Below, in pieces: positions 57,712 through 64,000 of a DNA stretch of 64,000 nt. Made by a program: the position numbers and the translations under genes. The notes beneath the pieces are model-generated. The model was not told the DNA's origin, made no database searches, and worked only from the letters and a program-made list of their open reading frames with translations. The DNA lies in assembly GCF_016703145.1 (NCBI RefSeq), contig NZ_JADJCO010000003.1, positions 1,504,001-1,568,000 of the forward strand. Reading direction: 5' to 3'. This stretch comes from Ottowia sp. Its GTDB lineage: Bacteria > Pseudomonadota > Gammaproteobacteria > Burkholderiales > Burkholderiaceae_C. Each line of letters opens with the position of its first letter. Position 1 is the stretch's first letter.

Positions 57712-60558
57712 TCAGCCCAGGCGCCGGAGTTGGTCGCGGATCTTCTCCAGCGCGGCGCCGAAGTCGGCCAGGCGCCGGTTCTCCTGCTCGATGACGGCGG
57801 GCGGTGCCTTGGCGACGAAGGCCTGGTTGGCCAGCTTGCCCTGGGCCTTGGCCAGTTCGCCTTCGAGCCGCGCGGCCTCCTTGGCCAGGCGCGCCTTTTC
57901 GGCGGCGACGTCGATCTCCATGAACAGCGCCAGCCGCGCCGGGCCCACCACCGAGACCGGCGCGGCCTGCGCGGCGGCGGCCCATTCGTCTTCGCTGGCG
58001 AATACCTTCACCTCGCTCAGCTTGGCCAGCGCGCCCAGCACCGCCGCGTGGGCCTGGATGAAGTCGCCGTCGCCCAGCGCATAGAGCGGCAGGCGCTGCG
58101 CGGGCGACACGCCCATCTCGCCGCGCAGGTTGCGGCAGGCGTCCACCAGTTGCTTGAGCCGGGCGATCTGGGCTTCGGCCGCTTCGTCGATGTTCTCGGC
58201 CTGCGCGGCGGGGTAGGGCGCCACGGCCACCGAATCGCCGGTCTTGCCGGCGACGTGGGCCACGGCCTGCCACAGCGCCTCGGTGACGAAGGGGATGATC
58301 GGGTGCGCCAGCCGCAGGATGGCTTCCAGCACGCGCACCAGCGTGCGGCGCGTGGCGCGCTGCCGGGCGGCGTCGCCGGTCTGGATCTGCACCTTGGCGA
58401 TTTCCAGGTACCAGTCGCAGTACTCGTTCCAGACGAAGTCGTAGATCGCCCCCGCCACGAGGTCGAGGCGGTAGTCCGCGAAGCCCTTGGCCACCTGCGC
58501 CTCGGTTTTCTGCAGGCGGCTGACGATCCAGCGGTCGGCGGCGGAGCGCTCCAGGGCGGTATCTCTATCGGCCCCACAGTCGAAGCCCTCGCAGTTCATC
58601 AGCACGAAGCGGCTGGCGTTCCACAGCTTGTTGCAGAAGTTGCGGTAGCCCTCGCAGCGCTTGCTGTCGAAGTTGATGGCGCGGCCCAGCGTGGCCATGG
58701 CGGCGAAGGTGAAGCGCAGCGCGTCGGCGCCGTAGCCGGGGATGCCGTCGGGAAACTCCTTCTTCGTCGCCTCGCGCACCTTGGGCGCGGTCTCGGGCTT
58801 GCGCAGGCCGGTGGTGCGCTTGTCCAGCAGCGGTTCCAGCGCAATGCCGTCGATCAGGTCGACCGGGTCGAGCACGTTGCCCTCCGACTTGCTCATCTTC
58901 TTGCCGTGCGCGTCGAGCACCAGGCCGTGGATGTACACGTCGCGGAAGGGCACGCGGCCGGTGAAGTGGGTGGTCATCATGATCATCCGGGCGACCCAGA
59001 AGAAGATGATGTCGTGGCCGGTGACCAGCACGCTGCTGGGCAGGTACAGGTTGTAGTCATCCGTGGGCGCGTCGCCCTGGTCGGGCCAGCCCAGGGTACT
59101 GAAGGGCACCAGCGCGGAGGAGTACCAGGTGTCCAGCACGTCCTCGTCGCGGCGCAGCGTCTTGCCGGGGGCCTTGGCCTGGGCCTCGGCTTCGCTGCGG
59201 GCCACGATCACCTTGCCATCCTCGTCGTACCACGCCGGGATCTGGTGGCCCCACCAGAGCTGGCGCGAGATGCACCAGTCCTGGATGTTGTTCATCCACT
59301 GGTTGTAGGTGTTGACCCATTGCTCGGGCACGAAACGCACCTGGCCGGACTGCACCGCATCGATGGCTTTCCGGGCGATGGACTTTCCGCTCGCGTCCGG
59401 CTTGCTCATGGCGACGAACCATTGGTCGGTGAGCATCGGCTCGACGACCTGCCCGGTGCGGGCGCAGCGCGGCACCATCAGCTTGTGCTTCTTGGTTTCG
59501 ACCAGGGCGCCCACGGCCTGCAGGTCGGCCACCACGGCCTTGCGCGCGGCGAAGCGGTCCAGGCCGCGGTATTTCTCCGGTGCGTTGTCGTTGAGGGTGG
59601 CGTCCAGCGCCAGCACGCCGATGGTCGGCAGGCCGTGGCGCTGGCCCACGGCGTAGTCGTTGTGGTCGTGCGCGGGCGTGACCTTGACCACGCCGGTGCC
59701 GAACGCGCGGTCCACGTAGTCGTCGGCGATCACGGGGATGAGCCGGTCCACCAGCGGCAGCTTCACGTGCTGGCCGATCAGGTGCGTGTAACGCTCGTCC
59801 TCGGGATGGACCATGACGGCCACGTCGCCCAGCATGGTTTCCGGCCGCGTGGTGGCCACCGTCAGCGCACCCGAGCCGCCCTCCAGCGGGTAGGCGATGT
59901 GCCAGAGAAAGCCGTCTTCCTCCTCGCTCTCCACCTCCAGGTCGCTCACCGCGCTCTTGAGCTCCGGGTCCCAGTTGACGAGGCGCTTGCCGCGGTAGAT
60001 CAGGCCCTGCTCGTACAGGCGCACGAAGGTCTCGGTCACCACCCTGGAGAGCTTGTCGTCCATGGTGAAGTACTCGCGGCTCCAGTCCACCGTGTCGCCC
60101 AGGCGGCGCATCTGGCTGGTGATGGTGTTGCCCGACGCTTCCTTCCACTCCCACACGCGGGCGACGAAGTTCTTGCGGCCCAGGTCGTGGCGGCTCTGGC
60201 CTTTTTCCTGCAACTGGCGCTCCACCACGATCTGCGTGGCGATGCCGGCGTGGTCGGTGCCCGGCACCCACGCGGTGTTGAAGCCCCGCATGCGGTGGTA
60301 GCGCGTGAGGCTGTCCATGATGGTCTGGTTGAACGCGTGGCCCATGTGCAGCGTGCCGGTCACGTTGGGCGGCGGCAACTGGATGGCGAAGTTCTCGCCG
60401 CGCGCCGCCGCCCCGGCATCGGGCTGGCCCGTGCCGCGAAAGCCGGCGCGCCCCAGGCCGTGCCGTTCCCATGCGGGGCCCCATTGCGCCTCGATGGCAG
60501 TGGGCTCGAACGATTTGGACAGGGCCGCGAGGCGGGGCTGGGAGGTGGAGTCGGACAT
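57712..60558 (-). CDS. valS: Valine-tRNA ligase
   Basis: A 948-residue class I aminoacyl-tRNA synthetase. The HIGH motif is HMGH in PPPNVTGTLHMGHAFNQ, the KMSKS motif is present in HGKKMSKSEGNVLDP, the editing domain contains TVATTRPETMLGD, and the C-terminal coiled coil is AAEKARLAKEAARLEGELAK. Length fits ValS. It is convergent with the preceding gene (10 bp), and its start ATG (MSDSTSQPRLAAL) is preceded by the repeat-bearing region at 60685. Confidence 0.97.
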   Translation of the reverse strand: MSDSTSQPRLAALSKSFEPTAIEAQWGPAWERHGLGRAGFRGTGQPDAGAAARGENFAIQLPPPNVTGTLHMGHAFNQTIMDSLTRYHRMRGFNTAWVPGTDHAGIATQIVVERQLQEKGQSRHDLGRKNFVARVWEWKEASGNTITSQMRRLGDTVDWSREYFTMDDKLSRVVTETFVRLYEQGLIYRGKRLVNWDPELKSAVSDLEVESEEEDGFLWHIAYPLEGGSGALTVATTRPETMLGDVAVMVHPEDERYTHLIGQHVKLPLVDRLIPVIADDYVDRAFGTGVVKVTPAHDHNDYAVGQRHGLPTIGVLALDATLNDNAPEKYRGLDRFAARKAVVADLQAVGALVETKKHKLMVPRCARTGQVVEPMLTDQWFVAMSKPDASGKSIARKAIDAVQSGQVRFVPEQWVNTYNQWMNNIQDWCISRQLWWGHQIPAWYDEDGKVIVARSEAEAQAKAPGKTLRRDEDVLDTWYSSALVPFSTLGWPDQGDAPTDDYNLYLPSSVLVTGHDIIFFWVARMIMMTTHFTGRVPFRDVYIHGLVLDAHGKKMSKSEGNVLDPVDLIDGIALEPLLDKRTTGLRKPETAPKVREATKKEFPDGIPGYGADALRFTFAAMATLGRAINFDSKRCEGYRNFCNKLWNASRFVLMNCEGFDCGADRDTALERSAADRWIVSRLQKTEAQVAKGFADYRLDLVAGAIYDFVWNEYCDWYLEIAKVQIQTGDAARQRATRRTLVRVLEAILRLAHPIIPFVTEALWQAVAHVAGKTGDSVAVAPYPAAQAENIDEAAEAQIARLKQLVDACRNLRGEMGVSPAQRLPLYALGDGDFIQAHAAVLGALAKLSEVKVFASEDEWAAAAQAAPVSVVGPARLALFMEIDVAAEKARLAKEAARLEGELAKAQGKLANQAFVAKAPPAVIEQENRRLADFGAALEKIRDQLRRLG

Positions 60559-60684
60559 GGCGTGCTTGGCGTGAGCCAGGGGAAGGGGGCGGGCCTGCGG
60601 CGCAGGCGCGAAACTTTTAATTCTAGCTTTGCGCACCGGGCGGAGCGGGGGCGGCGCCCTGCCGAGAATGGATGGTGAAAAGTG

Positions 60685-60735
60685 CCCAATGCCAGTGCTG
60701 GTATTGCGCCAATAGCTATTGAAACAATAGTGATC
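60685..60735. repeat. Short dispersed intergenic repeat
   Basis: GCCCAATGCCAGTGCTGGTATTGCGCC followed by AATAGCTATTGAAACAATAG. It lies in the region between valS and the YeeE/YedE gene. Confidence 0.5.
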
Positions 60736-60788
60736 GGGATCGCCCCTCGGGCATGTACGGCACGGGCCGTTCAATAGAATCCGGCCCC

Positions 60789-61907
60789 ATGTCCCTGGAG
60801 CCCGACATCTCCTTGCTCACCCGCCACGTGCTGCTGGCGGCGTTCGCGCTGTCGGCGCTGTTCGGCGCCATCGTGCAGCGCACGCGCTTTTGCACCATGG
60901 GCGCCATCGCCGACGTGGTGGCCATGGGTAACTGGACGCGCATGCGCCAATGGGCGCTGGCGGCGGGCGTCGCGGTGCTTGGCTTCGCGCTGCTGGCCGC
61001 CGGCGGGTGGGTGCGCGCCGCCGACACGGTGTACGCCGGGCCGCGCTGGATGTGGTTGTCGTCGCTGGTGGGCGGCGGGCTGTTCGGCATCGGCATGGTG
61101 CTGACGTCGGGCTGCGGCAGCAAGACCCTGGTGCGCATGGGCGCCGGCAACCTGAAGGCGCTGGTGGTGTTCGTGGTGATGGCGCTGGCGGCCTACGCCA
61201 CGCTGCGCGGCATCACGGCGGTGCTGCGCGACCGCACGGTGGACCGGGTGTTCGTCGAATTCGACGGCCCGGCCACGCTGGGCCACCTGACGGCGGCGGC
61301 CGGCGGCTGGGCCCCCGCGCCTGCGCTGGCGGCCGCCGCGCTGCTGGCGGGCGGCGCGCTGGTGCTGTGGGCGCTGCTGGGCCAGGGCTTCGTCGGCGCC
61401 GACAACCTGCTGGCCGGGCTGGGCATCGGCGCCGTGATCACCGCCATGTGGTGGGTGAGCGGCGCGCTGGGCTATGTGCCCGAGCACCCACAGACGCTGG
61501 AGCCCACCTACCTGGCCACGCGCTCGGGGCGCATGGAGTCGCTCACCTTCACCTCGCCGCTGGCCCACAGCATCGACTGGCTGATGTTCTTCAGCGACCG
61601 CAACCAGCGCCTGAGCCTGGGCGTGGCGTCCGTGGCCGGCGTCGTCGCCGGGGCGGCGCTGCAGGCGCTGGCCTCGCGCCAGTTCCGCTGGGAAGGCTTC
61701 AAGACCACCGAGGACCTGGCCAACCACCTGGCCGGCGCGGTGCTGATGGGCGTGGGCGGCGTGACCGCGCTGGGCTGCACGATCGGCCAGGGCTTAAGCG
61801 GCGTGTCGAACCTGAGCCTGACCAGCTTCACCGCCGTGGCCGGCATCGTGGCCGGCGCCGTCGCGGCCTTGAAGTACCAGGGCTGGCGGCTGGAGCGCAC
61901 CCCGTGA
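60789..61907 (+). CDS. YeeE/YedE family sulfur transporter
   Basis: A 372-residue inner-membrane protein with about ten hydrophobic helices of the YeeE/YedE (DUF395) family. Conserved Cys-containing motifs are visible in RTRFCTMGAIADVV, LTSGCGSKTLVRMGAGNLK and TALGCTIGQGLSG. YeeE/TsuA imports thiosulfate through these cysteines; the sequence supports a related role but not the substrate. The ATG of MSLEPDISLL is used, with TAGAAT 10 bp upstream. Its end overlaps the tcdA start by four bases. Confidence 0.88.
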   Translation: MSLEPDISLLTRHVLLAAFALSALFGAIVQRTRFCTMGAIADVVAMGNWTRMRQWALAAGVAVLGFALLAAGGWVRAADTVYAGPRWMWLSSLVGGGLFGIGMVLTSGCGSKTLVRMGAGNLKALVVFVVMALAAYATLRGITAVLRDRTVDRVFVEFDGPATLGHLTAAAGGWAPAPALAAAALLAGGALVLWALLGQGFVGADNLLAGLGIGAVITAMWWVSGALGYVPEHPQTLEPTYLATRSGRMESLTFTSPLAHSIDWLMFFSDRNQRLSLGVASVAGVVAGAALQALASRQFRWEGFKTTEDLANHLAGAVLMGVGGVTALGCTIGQGLSGVSNLSLTSFTAVAGIVAGAVAALKYQGWRLERTP

Positions 61908-62680
61908 GCGAGGCGGACGCCGAGCGCCGCTTCGGCGGACTGGCGCGCCTGTACGGGGCCGAGGGCGCACGGCGCATCCGCGCGGCGCACGTCGCGGTCG
62001 CCGGCATCGGCGGCGTCGGCTCCTGGGCGGCCGAGGCACTGGCGCGCAGCGGCGTGAGCGGGATCACCCTGATCGATCTGGACCACGTGGCCGAATCCAA
62101 CGTCAACCGGCAGATCCACGCCCTGAGCGCCACACTGGGCCAGGCCAAGGTGTCGGCCATGCGCGAGCGCATCGCCCAGATCCACCCCGGCTGCGTGGTG
62201 CATGAGGTGGATGCGTTCGTGGAGCCGGAGCACTGGCCGGGGATGCTGCCCGGGCCCGTCCACGCCGTCATCGACGCCTGCGACCAGGTGGCCGCCAAGG
62301 TGGCGATGGCCGCCTGGGCGCGAGTCCGGCAAGCCTGCTTCATCACCGCCGGCGCGGCGGGCGGCAAGCGCCACGGCGAGCGCGTGGAGATCGCCGACAT
62401 CGCGCAGGCCACGCACGACCCGCTGATCGCCCAGTTGCGCTCCCGCCTGCGCCGCCACCATGGCGCGCCGGCCGGCGGCCAGTGCATGGGCGTGCCAGCC
62501 GTGTTCAGCCGCGAGAGCGTGGCCATGCCCGAGGCCTGCGAGTCCGCGGATCAGGTCGACGGTACGCTGAACTGCCACGGCTATGGCTCCAGTGTCGCCG
62601 TCACCGCCACCTTCGGCCTGTGCGCGGCCGGCTGGGTGCTGGACCAAGTGGCCCTGGGGCGTGCCAAATCCACGCTATAA
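61904..62680 (+). CDS. tcdA: tRNA threonylcarbamoyladenosine dehydratase
   Basis: A 258-residue E1-like ATPase (TcdA/CsdL) that converts t6A to cyclic ct6A in tRNAs. The nucleotide motif VAGIGGVGSWAAEALARSG, then LIDLDHVAESNVNRQIHA (E1 metal/ATP site), AIDACD region, and the FSRESV segment are present. The GTG start overlaps the previous stop (GTGA), so translation is coupled to the sulfur transporter gene. TATAAT overlapping its stop may be the -10 of the following tRNA-Lys. Confidence 0.92.
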   Translation: MSEADAERRFGGLARLYGAEGARRIRAAHVAVAGIGGVGSWAAEALARSGVSGITLIDLDHVAESNVNRQIHALSATLGQAKVSAMRERIAQIHPGCVVHEVDAFVEPEHWPGMLPGPVHAVIDACDQVAAKVAMAAWARVRQACFITAGAAGGKRHGERVEIADIAQATHDPLIAQLRSRLRRHHGAPAGGQCMGVPAVFSRESVAMPEACESADQVDGTLNCHGYGSSVAVTATFGLCAAGWVLDQVALGRAKSTL

Positions 62681-62722
62681 TGCAAGGCTTGCTGGAGTGC
62701 TGACAAAGCAATCTGGCATCGG

Positions 62723-62798
62723 GGGACGTTAGCTCAGTTGGTAGAGCAGCGGACTTTTAATCCGTTGGTCGGCAGTTCGAGCCTGCCACGTCCTACCA
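62723..62798 (+). tRNA. tRNA-Lys (anticodon TTT)
   Basis: A 76-nt cloverleaf: acceptor GGGACGT/ACGTCCT, D-arm AGCTCAGTTGGTAGAGC, anticodon loop CTTTTAA with anticodon TTT, T-arm with GGTTCGAGCC-type loop (CAGTTCGAGCCTG), discriminator A and encoded CCA. TATAAT lies 42 bp upstream (62676-62681). Confidence 0.97.
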
Positions 62799-62810
62799 GT
62801 CCACATAAGG

Positions 62811-62845
62811 AAAGCCTGCTACTCAAAAGGTAGCAGGCTTTTTTC
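62811..62845 (+). terminator. Terminator after tRNA-Lys
   Basis: AAAGCCTGCTAC and GTAGCAGGCTTT arms around TCAAAAG, followed by TTT, 12 bp past the tRNA. Confidence 0.92.
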
Positions 62846-62849
62846 TTGG

Positions 62850-63598
62850 CTATGTTCCCGTTGAGTGTGGAAAGACGCCAACAGCCGCGAGGAGCAATGC
62901 TTGCGGGGTTTGCAGGCGATGGGTATCCAGAGCGCGGCGCCAGCCCAGGTAGTTGGGCAGATATCGAGTGGCCACGCCATGAAACTTGTTGAGCCATTGG
63001 CGCAGGCGGCTGTGATACGCATTGACGTTCTGCACATGGAATGCGCCCTTGACGCGAATACCTGCGGACAGATTGACCGATTCATGCGTGATGCGGGCAG
63101 CGCGCTTCAGCTGGCGCGCACCCTTGTGGGATTCGAGCAGATACGTCTCGTCGGCCTCGGTAATGCCGTTCAGGTGGGCGGGGCAATCATCTTTGGCCCA
63201 TTGCAGGAGGCGGTGGCGCCAACGAAAGCTGGTGTTGCGATGGACACCGCTGTGCGCGCCGCTTGCCGGATGGTCTGGGAGTCGAGCATGCATTGCAGAT
63301 AGTGCAGCCACTTGGATTTGAGCCGCAGGCGTGCCAAGGGCGTACCGGTCAAGGCGTTGAAGGTCTTGCCGCAAGCCACACAACGGTAGCGCGGCAAGCC
63401 GTGCGCCTGGCCGTGGCGGTACAGGTGAGTGCCAGCGCAGTGCGGGCACCGAGGGGTGCGCTGCAGGCGAGACTGGATGATTTGCTGTGCTTGCTCGGGG
63501 CTGCACTGCTGGTGCAGTGCGCTCTCAAGTTCAATGCGTTGCTCGTGCGTGAGGCCCTGCAGCCCGGTGAGCAATCGTTTGGAGGTGCGTGAGTCCAT
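62850..63598 (-). pseudogene. IS1595-family transposase, frameshifted and internally deleted
   Basis: The N-terminal half has the zinc-ribbon region CPHCAGTHLYRHGQ and RYRCVACGKTFNALTGT typical of IS1595-family transposases. After about residue 120 the frame changes near 63250. The next frame carries TEADETYLLESHKGARQLKR and then NVNAYHSRLRQWLNKFHGVA with LPNYLGWRRALD, which is the C-terminal signature. The part between KGARQLKR and the NVNAYHSR segment is about 70 residues shorter than normal. Not functional. Confidence 0.88.
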
Positions 63599-63665
63599 TG
63601 AAGTCTCCCGGCAGTCCTACATGGACGTTGGACTGGGGGAGATTCCGGACGGTTCAACACTTAAC
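62860..63665 (-). mobile_element. IS1595-type insertion sequence (degenerate)
   Basis: GTTGAGTGTGG (62860-62870) matches, inverted, the outer end at 63655-63665 (GTTAAGTGTTG read inward) in 9 of 11 positions. These bracket the transposase remnant. No target duplication could be recognised by eye. Confidence 0.6.
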
Positions 63666-63706
63666 GAAGACAGAGCCAAAGTTTTTGTCGGGGTAGGCGG
63701 TGCCGG

Positions 63707-64000
63707 TCATGGCATGGCCCCCAGCTTCGCCAGCCGCTCGCGCCCGGCGGCGGTCAGGAAATATCGGCCGGGCCGGCAGGTTCTCCCGTCGCGGTCGGTC
63801 GCCGTCATCAGTTGCATGTCGATGGCGTCGAACCCGATCTTGCTGCGGATTTTTGCGATGACATCGGGGAAGCCCCGGCGATCCGATCAAGGGCTTCGCG
63901 CGCCAGCCCGCCGGGGGCGGCCAGCAGGGCGGCGAGCAGATCGCCACCGCCCTGCAGGATCTGAATGAATGGGCGGTGCTGCCCGAGAACGCCGGCAAGA
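63707..64000 (-). pseudogene. Partial phage-like protein at window edge, frameshifted
   Basis: The minus strand gives GFPDVIAKIRSKIGFDAIDM followed by QLMTATDRDGRTCRPGRYFL and TAAGRERLAKLGAMP before a stop at 63707. The upstream part lies in another frame. Residues of this type occur in Mu-like prophage proteins, but I cannot name a family. The gene is cut by the window end and has the IS1595 remnant 42 bp downstream. Confidence 0.45.

Overview
The window is GC-rich bacterial chromosome whose gene content and order point to a betaproteobacterium of the order Burkholderiales, most likely the Comamonadaceae. The evidence is the exbB-exbD-lpxK-Trm112-kdsB-adk block beside lexA, the ftsK-lolA pair, a Bug-type (TTT) solute-binding protein, a CDP-6-deoxy-glucoseen-reductase-like flavoprotein, and many degenerate copies of a short intergenic repeat of the kind I associate with that family. 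No species assignment is possible from sequence alone.

Layout. 1-6.7 kb: acyl-CoA catabolism genes on the minus strand (acyl-CoA dehydrogenase, APH-fold kinase, Crp/Fnr regulator, enoyl-CoA hydratase, 3-hydroxyacyl-CoA dehydrogenase) plus a 2-hydroxyacid dehydrogenase. 6.8-12.2 kb: lexA with two tandem SOS boxes, and the envelope/nucleotide block adk, kdsB, Trm112, lpxK, exbD, exbB. 12.6-24 kb: xseA, sodB, a DUF192 protein, icd, a decayed Acg-type nitroreductase, an M23 peptidase, lolA, ftsK, a second Crp/Fnr regulator, trxB, rpmB-rpmG and tRNA-Ser. 24-26.8 kb: an accessory strip with a GFA protein, a DUF4256 protein, an AAC(6')-Ib-like acetyltransferase broken by a stop codon, and a decayed secreted hydrolase.

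26.9-42.0 kb: an integron of the chromosomal type. A plus-strand integron integrase (40985-41998) diverges from about 18 minus-strand cassettes separated by recognisable attC sites. Cassette products include secreted hydrolases, a lipoprotein-serine protease, a PIN-like protein, a lone HsdR-N-type nuclease, small lipoproteins and membrane proteins, and metabolic enzymes (SDR, RidA, VOC, cupin, CMD). Four cassettes are near-identical hairpin-rich units without a convincing gene. Two attC sites carry remnants of IS110/IS1111-type elements. Cassette DNA is visibly less GC-rich than its flanks.

42-64 kb: rarA (its start codon overlaps the integrase stop codon), a livHMGF branched-chain amino acid ABC transporter block, a TTT solute-binding protein, a ferredoxin-reductase-type flavoprotein, an SDR, a Tat-targeted methyltransferase-like protein with an APC permease, a tRNA-Leu(CAA) gene interrupted by a group I intron with a truncated tRNA-Leu beside it, cysM, a NUDIX hydrolase, tusA, galU, a 2-hydroxyacid dehydrogenase-like protein, valS, a YeeE/YedE sulfur transporter, tcdA, tRNA-Lys, and a degenerate IS1595-type element at the right edge.

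Several conserved genes (adk, livM, the Bug protein gene, a VOC gene) carry single-base frameshifts. For adk at least, a sequencing or assembly error is more likely than true gene loss, and reads should be checked.
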